Part shown: one piece after another, positions 33,005 through 42,829 of the stretch
How the letters are laid out: every line of letters starts with the position of its first letter
How positions within the stretch are numbered: the stretch's first letter is position 1
NCBI GenBank assembly: GCA_963575745.1
Contig: CAUYUJ010000182.1
Location: 50,001-114,000, forward strand
DNA length: 64,000 nucleotides
Direction: 5' to 3'
Origin: Prorocentrum cordatum
Taxonomy: Eukaryota > Sar > Dinophyceae > Prorocentrales > Prorocentraceae
Made by a program: the position numbers and the translations under genes
Notes under the pieces: model-generated
Databases searched by the model: none
The model's input: only the letters and a program-made list of their open reading frames with translations
Told to the model about the DNA's origin: nothing

Positions 33005-35251
33005 ATGCGCGGCGCACTCGCTCAGCAGGGGCAGGACGCTGCAAGGCTCGCGCCGGCGCCGACTCGGAGACGGATCAGAGGCAAGAGCGCGGCGGACGAC
33101 GTCGGCGAGAGCTGGGTGTGCCTCGCGGCCGAGCAGCGCGAGCCCCACGAGCTCGCGGACGTGGGCTCGGCGGAGACACCTGAATCCCCGAGCGGCGATG
33201 AGGGTGAGACAGTGGTGCGGACAGAGTTGTTCGACTGCCTGGAAAATGAAGTCAAGAGCTACTCTGCAGGGGTGAAGCTCCTGCGCCCCAAGCGGGACAG
33301 CGAGGGCGTGCAGTTGAAATTTGCTTGCGGTTTATGTCCGTTCCGGTCGTTCTCGACGCAGGTACTCCTGGCCGCGCACGTCTCGAAGTACCACCTCAGA
33401 AAGACGCGCTTCGTGGCCTCTGGCACGAAGCAGTTCAATGTCGTGTGCGCGTTGTTCGACAACGACCGGCTTCTGCGAGCTCCAACGGGGAACCTTCTGA
33501 GGCGGTCTGCAGCGGTCCTGCGGGAGACAGTATCTCCTGCCGTTCATCGCGGACAGAATGCCATTGACAAGGATATTGTCCTAGTTCTCGACGACGACGG
33601 GCCCTCGTATCAGAACAAGGCAGCGGTGGGGCAGAATCTCGCGTGCAGACGAGCGGGGTACACGTGCTATACCCGTGGCTTCGCCGATATCCTGTTGCAG
33701 GAGTCCTTGCGCCACCATGGGCGCGCGCGCCCGGCGATGCTGCGGGCGTGCGCTCGCGTCGCGGAGCAGGGCTCCGAGTTGAGCAGCATGCTGCCGACCG
33801 CCGTTGAGCACTGGCTAGAACTTATGGAAGACGTGTTCAACTGCGCGCACGTAGAGAGGCGCAGCGCTGCGTTGATGGAAGAATGCCACCGACGCAAGGA
33901 ATTCCTCCACATCTCCATGGACGCCACTATCCGCATTCTGCGCAACGTCAAGGGCCAGGCAGACTATCGGTCTGCACAAGCAGTGCGCGATGCTGCACCC
34001 GTGCCAGACGTGGACGCCAAGTGCCGCGTTCTGACTCTCGCGGGCCGGACGGGGGCGGCGCTCGGCGTTTTTTTGACGAAGGACGAGGGGGCTGATGAAA
34101 TAGCTGGAGCCCTTGCAGCTCGTTGGTCGGCGGCGTGCAGATCGCAGACGGCGTCCGTCGCCAGTGACCAGCCGAGCAGCGCGCTACTCCGTGTCTTGCG
34201 AGGTTCATGTTTTCCCAATTTATCGGTCTTGAGCCTCGACCCTGTTCATCTGCCCATCACGTACGAGGAGACGCACTGGAGGAAAAAGACAGTGGGATCG
34301 CGATTATTGCGGATACTAGTGGCCAAATTTACGAAGGTGGATTGCACGCTGCCCGCGCACTACTGGGGGGCGCCGTTCGACGGGACGAACGCCCCGAACC
34401 TGCAGCCAATAGAGGAGCGCGCGCGAGCACAGATACTCGATCATTCACTGGTGAAGTCGCGAGCTCAATACGTTATCGACAACGTGAACGCCGAGCTGCC
34501 ATGGAAAACGACGCACGAGTTCATCGAAGCTATCGCCGCGCTGAGCGCATTGGTTCCAGAAGAGCTTGCTCGCCGCACTCGCGTGAATAACGTTCAACTC
34601 AAGAGATTGCTTTACAATGCGACCGCCCCAGCCCGCATGCAATGGTTCTTCAATAATCAGCGATTCAGGCATTCCTTGCCGGCGGCGCGCTCAGCCCTGT
34701 TGGGGTCTGGCACGTCCGTCAACAAACCCTTCGACCACGAAATCAACGCGTGGTTTCGCAACCAGGGAGACTTCTACGCTTCGACGGCGGAGCTGCAACT
34801 TAGGATTGGCTTCTTGGGCAAGCTGCAAGCCCACAATTGCGCGCTGTATTCGCCGACGCTGCGGCAGCTGCGACAGGCCAACGTGCTATCGCGAAGCATT
34901 ATGGCATGGGCTTTCCCCGTGGATGATTGGAAGAGTTACTGTGCGCTCCTGGAGCAGCGCGGCGCCGACGTCCTGGCGCCCGCGCGGCTTCCGCTCCGCG
35001 AAGCCCGACAGAGAGTCGCACGGCTGATTGCCGAACGCGCCGCGTGCGCTCGGGGAAAGCCAGCGGCGCGCGAGGCCGGGACTGCCGGGCGGCGCGGTGC
35101 TCAGAAGAAACCCGCTGCAAGGGCGCTCTTGGACAGTCTGCGCGATCGCAGAGTGCCTAGGATCAAGAGAACAGCTTTCACTTTGAAACGCAAGCCCGCG
35201 TCGCGCGGCGCTGCTGGCGAAGCCCCCGCCGCGCGCGCTCGCCAGCGGTAG
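33005..35251 (+). CDS. DDE-transposase-like protein with C2H2 finger (748 aa)
   Basis: I place the start at the ATG at 33005, since the in-frame sequence upstream (from 32858) is the hairpin leader. Residues 108-130 form a C2H2 finger (CGLCPFRSF...HVSKYH). The central region has the pattern of an RNase-H-fold transposase: SMDAT with D306 in a strand-like segment, a second acidic strand LSLDPVHL with D412, then YEETHWRKK and a later Glu-rich helix near residue 470 (LQPIEERARAQ) that could supply the third acidic residue. RVLTLAGRTGAALGVF fits the beta-strand after the first Asp. The C-terminal ~70 residues are very basic (RRGAQKKPAARA, RIKRTAFTLKRKPAS), apt for nuclear import or DNA binding. 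The frame has no break, unlike its neighbours. I recall multicopy dinoflagellate relatives but cannot assign a named superfamily. Confidence 0.65.
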   Translation: MRGALAQQGQDAARLAPAPTRRRIRGKSAADDVGESWVCLAAEQREPHELADVGSAETPESPSGDEGETVVRTELFDCLENEVKSYSAGVKLLRPKRDSEGVQLKFACGLCPFRSFSTQVLLAAHVSKYHLRKTRFVASGTKQFNVVCALFDNDRLLRAPTGNLLRRSAAVLRETVSPAVHRGQNAIDKDIVLVLDDDGPSYQNKAAVGQNLACRRAGYTCYTRGFADILLQESLRHHGRARPAMLRACARVAEQGSELSSMLPTAVEHWLELMEDVFNCAHVERRSAALMEECHRRKEFLHISMDATIRILRNVKGQADYRSAQAVRDAAPVPDVDAKCRVLTLAGRTGAALGVFLTKDEGADEIAGALAARWSAACRSQTASVASDQPSSALLRVLRGSCFPNLSVLSLDPVHLPITYEETHWRKKTVGSRLLRILVAKFTKVDCTLPAHYWGAPFDGTNAPNLQPIEERARAQILDHSLVKSRAQYVIDNVNAELPWKTTHEFIEAIAALSALVPEELARRTRVNNVQLKRLLYNATAPARMQWFFNNQRFRHSLPAARSALLGSGTSVNKPFDHEINAWFRNQGDFYASTAELQLRIGFLGKLQAHNCALYSPTLRQLRQANVLSRSIMAWAFPVDDWKSYCALLEQRGADVLAPARLPLREARQRVARLIAERAACARGKPAAREAGTAGRRGAQKKPAARALLDSLRDRRVPRIKRTAFTLKRKPASRGAAGEAPAARARQR

Positions 35252-35760
35252 CAGATGCCGATTTTTATCTATTCGTCGGCGCTCAAAGTTTCCATTCCGT
35301 GCCCTTCCTCTCCCTATGCGCACTTTCTCTGAGTCGGTCTCGGGGTCATGTCTTCGGTAGAGTCTCAAGACCTTACATCCATGGGCGCCTGAAGCATAGC
35401 ATAACAGAAGGGATAAGGGTAGTGATGGAGTGAAAATACGGAAAGAGAGGGGACGCACATTATACCACAATCGTCCCCTTACATATATATATATATACCC
35501 GTATCTATCGTCAAAGAATGGCAGTGCACGGCCGTATCTATTCGTATTGCATTTTGTCAGAACGGATGTTGTTGGCTGTGCTCTCGGAGCGAACAAGATC
35601 CATGATATTGGTCGACGCAATGAGGAATGGGATGGGGAGAGTGGGAAGCAGTATCGATGAGGAGCGAAGAGACGAGTGACAACGACAAAACGACGAGGAG
35701 TAGGTTGGATAAGAACGACGAAACGAGATTTCAAACAGAACCGGGTAGGAACAGGGATTC
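35252..35760. other. No gene recognised
   Basis: A short (TA)n tract lies at about 35480-35495, and CCGTATCTA words begin here and recur at 36100-36320. No inverse copy of the cassette's 5' end was found by eye. Confidence 0.4.
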
Positions 35761-35776
35761 AGAGGAAGTGGATAGC

Positions 35777-35792
35777 AACGAGGAGGAGGAGG

Positions 35793-35828
<36 letters not shown>

Positions 35829-35865
35829 AGGAGGAGGCTGAAGACGAGGACGAGAACGAGGAAGA
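35777..35865. repeat. GAG/GAGCAG microsatellite
   Basis: GAGGAG triplets followed by about six GAGCAG hexamers, then an imperfect GAG tract. It sits in an open frame whose product is acidic low-complexity sequence only. Confidence 0.85.
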
Positions 35866-36029
35866 TGCTCAAATGGAAAGTGAAAGGGGTGGTGCGGGGT
35901 GCGGGCGAGGAGGTTTTAGGAGTACTGGCGGGGAGGTTGACGACGACGATGCGTTGAGGCAGGAGGAGAGGGGCCCAGGGAACGGAGGAAGGAAAAAAGA
36001 AGGAGAGCAATTACGACGCGGAGGACGAG

Positions 36030-36440
36030 GACAATGAGTAATGTGCATTGTCTTCCCTGTTCGTGGTCATTGAGCGGCCCAGGTCTGGCAGTGGAGACAT
36101 GGCGCCGTATCTATCCGTACCTGATTTTGGTCGACATGTTTTACAGCGGTGGGCGCCATACTGAACCGTATCTAAACATACATCTATATATGGCCGTATA
36201 TAACAATGTCCCTGTATCTAAATTTACACAACACGTGCCTCCCGAATCGAAATGCGTAAGAAGTCGTATCCAAACGTGTATATGTTTGAAACAAAGCTAC
36301 TCGTATCTAATTGTTTCAAAGAAAACGCAGTAAAACACAGATGGTTCAGGGGCATTGTTTCTTTCTGCCGTGCGACCGTCCGAATGCAGCTGCCGCTGGG
36401 AAAATCAGCAACCAACATTGATTTGATACATGTGTCTTCC
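36030..36440. repeat. AT-richer DNA with CCGTATCTA words
   Basis: CCGTATCTA or close forms occur at about 36104, 36170 and 36210, with relatives at 35502 and 35543. This looks like a degenerate low-copy repeat. No gene is recognised. Confidence 0.45.
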
Positions 36441-36690
36441 AGGGGCGTGGCCTGGCGCGCCACGGGCCGATTTCGCGAGGGTGTTTCGAGCGAGAGCCTT
36501 GCTGGGACGCGCTTGGCGCGCGCCCTGGTCCTGGTCCCTGCAGGGGCGCGGTGGGGCATGACCTACTACTAGCGCGGTGGGTGTCGACTTTGCGAGGACG
36601 TCTCGAGCGAGAGCCCTGCTGGGACACGCCCCGCGCGGGGCCTGGAAGTGGTTTCGTGGGGCGCGGTGGGGTCTGACCTACTCGGGCATT
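36440..36690. repeat. Dispersed repeat, family B, copy 2
   Basis: Shares CCCTGCTGGGACACGCC, TTGGCGCGCGCCCTGG, TCGACTTTGCGAGGA and the CCTGCAGGGGCGCGGT box with 3225-3480, in a similar order and the same orientation. The internal duplication is also shared. Confidence 0.65.
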
Positions 36691-37080
36691 GACGACGATG
36701 ACGCTGACGACCACGACAACGATGATGATTGTGATGATGACGAGGACATTGATGATGCTGATGATGCTGATCGTGTTGGTGATGCAGACGATGATGCGGA
36801 TGCTGATACTGGCGATGGTGATGATAATGCTGGTTGTGTTGATGGTGATGATTGTTTTGATGAAAATGCTGCTGGTGATGATGACGGGTGGTGATGATGT
36901 TGATGGTGATGTTGAGGTTGATGGTGATGTGGTGATGATGTTGACGATTATGGTGATGATGTTGATGCTGCTGATGGTGGTGAATATTAGGAGGATGTTG
37001 CTGGTGCTGTTGATGCTTATTCAGCGTATGATGATGAATGTGATTCGGATGATGGTTCTGTTGCGCCGGGATGCTGAATG
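36690..37080. repeat. GAT/GAC/GTT trinucleotide tract
   Basis: Imperfect GATGATGCTGATGGT-type triplets run for almost 400 bases up to the assembly gap. It encodes poly-Asp or poly-Met/Leu in overlapping frames, none meaningful. Confidence 0.85.
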
Positions 37081-37082
37081 TG

Positions 37083-37182
37083 NNNNNNNNNNNNNNNNNN
37101 NNNNNNNNNNNNNNNNNNNNNNNNNNNNNNNNNNNNNNNNNNNNNNNNNNNNNNNNNNNNNNNNNNNNNNNNNNNNNNNNNN
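37083..37182. other. Assembly gap (100 N)
   Basis: Exactly 100 N's, a conventional placeholder of unknown true length. It joins a GAT-type tract to a GAGGGAG tract, so repeat collapse at this point is likely and linkage across it is uncertain. Confidence 0.99.
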
Positions 37183-37865
37183 GAGGAGGGAGGAGGGAGG
37201 AGGGAGGAGGGAGGAGGGAGGAGGATGAGGAGGAGGAGGAGGAGGCTTCTGGGAGCCGCGTGCTGCACAGAATCAAGGCGTCGGTTCTTCGGGCCCGGGG
37301 CTCGAGGACGAGACGGCCGCGTGAGCACCCCTGGCCTGCGTTCCGCGCGGGCGCCTGTGGGCGGCGGTGGGTCCCCGAAAGCGCAGCGGTCGCCGAGCAC
37401 TCCTTCTCCACGAGGCCAGCGCTCACCGTCCGGTTCCCCTGGCCTGCGGCACTCGCCGCGCAGGACACTTTTTTACCATCGCAGCGGAGCCCAGCGGCAA
37501 GACGAGGGAACGACAGACGAAGACAACGACGGCGGCGACGACGAGGGAGAGGAGGGAAAGGAAGGGCGAGGGGGCAAGCGCCCGCGCCCGCGCGGCCTCG
37601 CGCCGTGCTGTGTCGCCGCGCACGACACAGCACGGCGTGGGAAAGGGTGCAGAACGGGAAGTGGTTGGGGATCGGGATTCTGATCTGGGCGTCGGGAGAA
37701 GGACGGGGGAAAGCCGGCCCGAGCAGAAGATGGCTGCGGGAGGCGCAGGGCAGGAAGAGTGGGGCTGAAGGGAAGAGCACCTGTGCACTGAGCACAGCAG
37801 AATTGCAGCGCCCAGAAATCTCTGTTCCCTTTAGCCCTCTAAGCACATGCTCACATTCTCACAGT
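37183..37865. other. GAGGGA repeat, then unassigned DNA
   Basis: 37183-37245 is a GAGGGA/GAG tract. The rest is GC-rich with open frames on both strands and no recognisable product. Confidence 0.5.
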
Positions 37866-38290
37866 TCACCTCTTGGGCCGATGTCCTGCCTCACTCCGCA
37901 CCTTGTGAGCCGCCAGCGTGTCCTCCTCCTCCTCCTTCACTATGCACAGCGACCCGTTTCTCATGAGATCCACAATCAAATCCATCCTCGCCTTGCGTTT
38001 GGTAAGCCCATCCACCAGCATAGCAGGGCGTGTAGCGTGGAGTCCACCACTCTGGTCATTCGTGACCTTCTCCATGCCAACAAACTCGCGGGCCCACGCT
38101 TCCCAGCGGCAACCTCACGCGTAGTAGCAAGTACTGCATATGCTCCCTGTGATCCTCCTTGGCTGCTGTTGTGGAGACTGGCGTCTGAGACCGAAACCCA
38201 CATCAACTCCTCAAACGGAATAGACCATACCGTGATACCCAATTCTGCAGTCTCCTTCATGTGCTTCACCAGCTGGTTGATCTCCTTCAC
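37866..38290 (-). pseudogene. copia RNase H domain fragment
   Basis: Minus-strand translation gives LMWVSVSDASLHNSSQGGSQ, with the catalytic-type Asp in SDAS, then RRSRMTRVVDSTLHA, matching the copia RNase H layout (D..S...GG..G, then S.L..E). A separate frame carries RPAMLVDGLTKRKARM, the usual C-terminal VDGLTK motif. The E expected after DSTL is not in frame (DSTLHA). The upstream part KLTYDDVKEINQLVKHMKE is the expected link from reverse transcriptase. Confidence 0.8.
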
Positions 38291-38362
38291 GTCGTCGTAC
38301 GTCAGCTTGCACAGAGCATGCTGCAGTAAACTGTATCTTCCTTCACCGTCCGCTCGAAGTTC

Positions 38363-39320
38363 TCACGTGAGCCAATTGAGAGACCCAAGTACCGCACGTG
38401 CCTGACTGCATTCCCCGGGCGTGCGGCCCTCGCATCCATTATTCCCCTTGGTTACCTTCACGGGTGCAAGTCTCTCTTCTATGAACATCTTCATGCTCAC
38501 ATGGAAATTGAACCCCTCGTCCTGCGTATAGTGACGGCCATTGAACATCGCGCCTTCCGAGTCCTTCCACAGCGACTTAACCTTCCCGAACCTCCTCAGG
38601 TCCCTCAGCTGATTCATCTTCTCCTGGTGCCGTCCGCCACCAACATCAAAGATATCGTCGACCTCCACGACCACGATCCCCTCGACGTCCGCCCGGTACT
38701 GAATACCTGGTCCATTAACTCCGCGTTGTCCTCCCATGTCTGCAAGCCGCACTAGCGGCTTTACTGGCGTCTCGACAGGGAACAGCATGAATACCGTGGG
38801 ATCCAGCCTACTTGAACGATAGCCGAGCTCCACCAAATCTCTCTTGAGCCCCTTTCGGAAATGAAGGGGTGCACCTACCAGCCCATAGACTCCTGAGACC
38901 AGCTCGATCAATTGCCCGGGATCCATGCCTGGTAGTCCGCTCTTCGGCTGCTCAGCGTCCAGCTTGCCATTCTCCCTTACAGTCGGGGCGCTGAATAAGG
39001 AACCCCTTTCGTTGGGGAGGGGCTCCGTGCTCCCTCATTGTTTCGCATTTGGCCTCAGATGTTCCTTGGATTTTCGATGGGAAGTCGAAGTTTAACTTCT
39101 GGAGAAAAGGGGCCTCGTTCCTTATGTAAGGTTCCTCAAGTCAACACCCCGATGGTACTAGCCTGTCGGACTGCACGAATGCCTTCCGCAGGTCTCCGAT
39201 ATGGTGGCCTTCCACTTGCTGGACGCCGCAGTCTGCAGAACCATCATGAGAGAATTCGTCGTCACCGTCGGAGCTGGCCTGACTGATGACATGAACTCTG
39301 GATCCTGGTCTTCCCTCACA
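38363..39320 (-). pseudogene. copia reverse transcriptase fragment
   Basis: An upstream piece near 39305-39190 reads DPEFMSSVRPAPTVTTNSLM and ISDLRKAF (two frames). It is followed by frame breaks, then an open stretch (38926-38363) with GLPGMDPGQLIELVSGVYGL, RLDPTVFML, and VVEVDDIFDVGG, where VDD is the catalytic pair of a copia polymerase (usually YVDD, here EVDD). GRHYTQDEGFNFHVSMKMFI and AVLGSLNWLT are the usual distal motifs. Domain order and spacing fit copia well. Confidence 0.85.
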
Positions 39321-39572
39321 CTTTGTGGGCCCCGGAAGCGGCAAGGCCGTTTTTTCTCCGCTCCCACAAAAAAGTCCTTTGAACATGGAAACGGCAAAAC
39401 AACGGCGACCGGAAACGGCAACAAAAACAGCTCCAGGATTGGACCCGGAGCTGGAACCGGTCAGAAAACGGCAAGACGGAACCGGTAACAAAACGGCGTC
39501 GGAATTTGCAAAAAAAAGGCAAAACGGAACCGGTAACAAAAACGGCCCTTGTCGTTTCCAGGGCCCACGAAG
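39321..39572. mobile_element. MITE with 8-bp target site duplication, inserted in copia
   Basis: Ends are inverted repeats: left CTTTGTGGGCCCCGGAAGCG, right the inverse of CTTCGTGGGCCCTGGAAACG, continuing into a CAAGG..CCGTTTTT tract (about 34 bp in all). CCCTCACA flanks it exactly on both sides (39313-39320 and 39573-39580). The interior is made of degenerate AACGGCAAAACGGAACCGG words. An 8-bp duplication is usual for hAT-type and some other DNA transposons. It has no coding capacity and interrupts the reverse transcriptase lead. Confidence 0.88.
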
Positions 39573-39797
39573 CCCTCACACACCCTCTGCTCTTGAAGCT
39601 CGCGGGCACTCCGATCTGTTCCGGCGGCTTCTTTCTCCTTCCCGTGCGCGAAGGATCGGGGGCGGCAAAGAGGGGGGTGATGACTAGGGGGGGTGGATAT
39701 CATGGTGGGGGCCACGATATTTCCCCAGATCTCATGGCGCCTCTTCTTGTTTCATGACGTCCCTGGCCCCCCCGCTGGGCCGCGCACATGCCGCCGG

Positions 39798-40217
39798 TCA
39801 CGATTTGCACCCCCCCTCTTGGACACCCCCCTCTTGGCCGCTACCGAAAGGAATGACACGATCCTTCTTCCCCTGGCGCGCTGGAGCCTCTCGCACCCTG
39901 CGGCTGTCCTCCCGCGACAGCACACGTACCCCTCCAGTGGATCTCACCCCATCCCATGCGGTAGTATCTGACGCAATCCGCTCGGGCCATTCCTCCGCGG
40001 GGACATGTCGCTCTTGCACTTCGTCTCCCCCACGCTTCTCGGTAGATATACACACCCACGTCCGACGCACATTCGGAGGCTGCCTTAAGACGACTGAAAC
40101 ATCTGCCCTCCTCCGTTTCATTCCACCAGCCATTGCCGAGCAGGCCTTCGTTTCCCGCCTCAGGAGTAGGACTCGTCCTCGGAGCCTTTGAACCCAGGTC
40201 CAGCTTCTGGTTCGCAT
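39798..40217 (-). pseudogene. copia region leading into reverse transcriptase
   Basis: The minus-strand frame reads WVCISTEKRGGDEVQERHVP, then EEWPERIASDTTAWDGVRST and GGVRVLSREDSRRVREAPAR. The pattern (acidic-basic, W, VRVLS, S..VR) is the conserved block before the polymerase palm in dinoflagellate copia elements as I recall them. Confidence 0.65.
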
Positions 40218-40420
40218 TGAACACCCGCTCGATTGCAGCCTCGAGCCGGCGCCTCAAAATCTGTCCTCCTCCGTTTCATTCCACCAGCCAATGCCGAGCA
40301 GGTCTTCGTCCTCCGCCTCGGGAGTAGAACGCGCCCTCGGATTTTTTTGAGCCCCGGCCCAGGTGCTGGCTCTCACGGACCGCCCGCTCGATTTGGCAGC
40401 CTCGCTCCGGGCGCCTCGCC
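40107..40420. repeat. Tandem duplication of ~155 bp inside copia
   Basis: CCTCCTCCGTTTCATTCCAC and GGAGTAGNAC blocks occur at about 40107-40200 and again at 40262-40340, each followed by a CCCGCTCGATT-GCAGCCTCG box. The duplication adds to the frame damage in this region. Confidence 0.8.
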
Positions 40421-40464
40421 GGCCCAGGCCCTCCTCCTCCCCCTCCCAACCTTCTGTCCGACGT

Positions 40465-40634
40465 GTCCCCCTACAGGGGGATCTTCGACGAAAAATGCAA
40501 AAAGACCCGAAAAATACCCCACGAGGGTCAAAAAACACTCCAAAAATAGTCCCCAGGCTGTTTTGGGATTATGTTTTGATTCTTTTCGGAATACTTTTTT
40601 ATGTGTTTCGTCGAAAATCCCCCTGTAGGGGGAC
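40465..40634. mobile_element. MITE, family C, copy 1
   Basis: Ends are inverted: GTCCCCCTACAGGGGGATCT then TCGACGAAA on the left; the right end is its inverse with one mismatch. The 170-bp interior is A/T-richer (CAAAAAGACCCGAAAAATACC). Further copies lie at 55955-56139 and 53852-54005. No target duplication is obvious. It lies inside copia sequence between the linker and polymerase parts. Confidence 0.85.
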
Positions 40635-40654
40635 AGGCCCTCATTGTCCTCCTT

Positions 40655-41430
40655 CTACCTGCGTACCAGCCCGCGGCTGAGCCCCGACACGTCCAACTCC
40701 ATTCCGGGGGTGTCCGACGCCTCCTCGCTGCTCTTGGCAGCCGCCGCGGCAGCTCTCCAGAGTAGCTCCTCTCGCTCCTCCTCCTTGTCATGGGACTCAT
40801 TCCTTGGCTTGGCGTTTCGCTCGAACGGCTCGTCCAGTGCATCTCTCACTTCCTTCTCGATTCCCTTGCGCATCTCCTCGTCTTCGGGATCCTCCTGGGC
40901 CTGCTCCTGGGCTGTCTCCATGGGTTCAGAGGGTTCTTCAGGTTGAGATGCTTCCTGCTCCGCTTCTGCACTTCCTTCGTCTTCCGAGGGTGGAGCTGGG
41001 ACACCCTCTGCAGGTTCTCCACGTGGACCTGGAGGTTCCTCAACCAGTCGAGGCTCAGCGCGTTTTTCATGAGGTTGATGGAATTCGCAATTTCCGCCCC
41101 AAGGCCACTTAAAAGGTGGTCCCTCTGTGGCCACGTCGGAGAACCAATGTCTCTTCCCGCGTTTAGATAGCTGTTCTCGAAGACCATCGTAGTGGGCGCT
41201 TAGAAGTTCAGCACCTCGACAGTCATCACTTGTCGCAAGCATCACCTGCTCCAGGCTGCACTGCCACAGGTCACCCTTGTGGTTCACCCACATACCATAC
41301 AGACCCGTCCTTCACCATGAGCACGACACACGGCCCAATCCACCTCTCTTTCTTGTAGTCTGGACTCCACCGATCACCGCTATCCTTGGTGAATTTCCTC
41401 CATACTCCTAACCCAATCTCCTGGTTGTAC
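40655..41430 (-). pseudogene. copia integrase tail and acidic linker
   Basis: RWSPDYKKERWIGPCVVLMV and LWVNHKGDLWQCSLEQVML match the integrase C-terminal beta-barrel seen in copia elements (G.W.GP..V, then W..H.G.L..C..EQ). A Pro/Glu/Ser-rich linker of about 170 residues follows and ends at the MITE. The join between the two motifs needs a frame change near 41290. Confidence 0.75.
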
Positions 41431-41499
41431 AGTCAACCCGCATAGTTAGGCGCGGGTGCTCGAAAATAAAGTATCTGCCTGCAGCATGCCTCTCGGCCA

Positions 41500-41830
41500 A
41501 CACCTTGACGGTGAAACGTAGGTGTAGTTGGCCAGAACTGAGATGTGGTCGCGCCTTCTTCGAATCCATGTGGCCTTAGTTCCACTCCAGCAACGCACAG
41601 AAAGGACCGCATGGCGGAGAGACCACCGTAAGATCCGGATCGCGTGCACGAACATCTGCCACGCACTCCGCATGATCTTGAGCTCATCGAAGCTCTAGCC
41701 CATCTTGAGATCATAAGCGGTGCCCGTTCCCCAGCCTCTTCTCTCCAGCTCCTCCGTAACTCGAGGCATTGAGTTGATCTCGGCGACCTTGATTTGCTGC
41801 TCCTGGCGTATCCTTGCCAGCACGTTTGGG
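41500..41830 (-). pseudogene. PPC-motif (DNA methyltransferase-like) domain fragment of copia
   Basis: In shifting frames the minus strand reads VLARIRQEQQIKVAEINSMP, RVTEELERRGWGTGTAYDLKMG, DPDLTVVSPPCGPFCALLEWN (split here after the N by a stop) and AERHAAGRYFIFEHPR. The SPPCxxF core followed by a FxxEHP motif resembles motif IV (PPCQxFS) and its surroundings in C5 DNA methyltransferases. Methyltransferases carried by dinoflagellate copia elements have been reported (de Mendoza and colleagues, from memory). Whether this domain is that enzyme or a distant relative is open. Confidence 0.5.
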
Positions 41831-42410
41831 GCACGTCCTTCATCTCTTCGTCCAGCACGTCCCAGTTGACCAAGACAGCTCCGCCACCCAGGCTTTCTGG
41901 CGCCTCCGAGAGCTCCTCCTCAACCTCTTGGTTCTTCAGCCTCCAGCATCACCTGCCGACCACGTAGACTCGATCGTGCTGAAGCTTCTTCGCCGTCTTG
42001 AGCATCTCCTCCGTGGTGATGAGGACCACGCCGTCGCCACCGCATTCTGGCTCCTTCTCCATGCCCAGCTGGTTCCACCTGACGAGCCTGCCGGTCACAA
42101 TGTCTTTGATCTCCTTTAGTCCTCCCCCGACCACCAGCCGCAGTCCTCGTACTCCATCAGGTCGCCGCCTCGCTTGCGTATCGTCTTCCGCTCCGGCGGT
42201 GGTGGACCTGGTCCCTCCGCCCCCGGTGTCGCCTGTGCCGACGAACGCGAGGGTGCTGGCTTCGGCGCTGCCCTCATCGCTGCGGCCCTCTGAGGGGGCT
42301 CCCCGAAGACCTCCTCCATTGGCTCCTCCTTCAGCCGCAGCAGAGTCCTTGTCTTGTGCAGCGCCATCAGCAGATGAGCTTTCGGCCCCTTCTCCCACCG
42401 CCCTCCGCAC

Positions 42411-42450
<40 letters not shown>

Positions 42451-42532
42451 CTACTACTACTACTAGTACTGGTAGTACTAGTAGGAGTAGTCGCAGTCGC
42501 AGTCGTAGTCGTAGTCGTAGGTTAGTAGTAGC

Positions 42533-42576
<44 letters not shown>

Positions 42577-42608
42577 TAGTCGTGGTCGTAGTAGTAGTAG
42601 TAGTAGTC

Positions 42609-42652
<44 letters not shown>

Positions 42653-42780
42653 TAGTAGTAGTAGTAGTAGTAGTAAGTCGAGTAGTAGTTAGTAGTTAGT
42701 AAGTTCTAGTAGTAGTAGTTTAGTAGTAGTAGTGGTGGTAGTGTAGTAGTGTAGTGGTAGTGTAGTAGTGGTCGTAGAGT

Positions 42781-42829
<49 letters not shown>

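Larger units (their letters stand above)
37866..42410 (-). mobile_element. Decayed Ty1/copia retrotransposon
   Basis: Read on the minus strand, fragments follow the dinoflagellate copia polyprotein order: a PPC-motif domain (about 41830-41500), an integrase C-terminal segment and linker (41430-40655), the region leading into reverse transcriptase (40217-39798), reverse transcriptase (39320-38363) and RNase H (38290-37866). Frames change between nearly all fragments, and stops are frequent. The integrase core is missing, since only about 70-200 bases separate the PPC domain from the integrase tail. At least two small inverted-repeat elements have inserted (39321-39572, 40465-40634). The part at 42410-41949 (KEIKDIVTGRLVRWNQ) may be further polyprotein but I cannot place it. 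I found no LTRs. Confidence 0.85.

Noticed and set aside
35252-35760. Terminal inverted repeat of the 30-35 kb cassette
   Set aside because: I compared the flanks by eye and found no convincing inverse match or target duplication.
37071-38405. 444-codon frame on the plus strand
   Set aside because: It crosses 100 N's and runs antisense to the copia RNase H.
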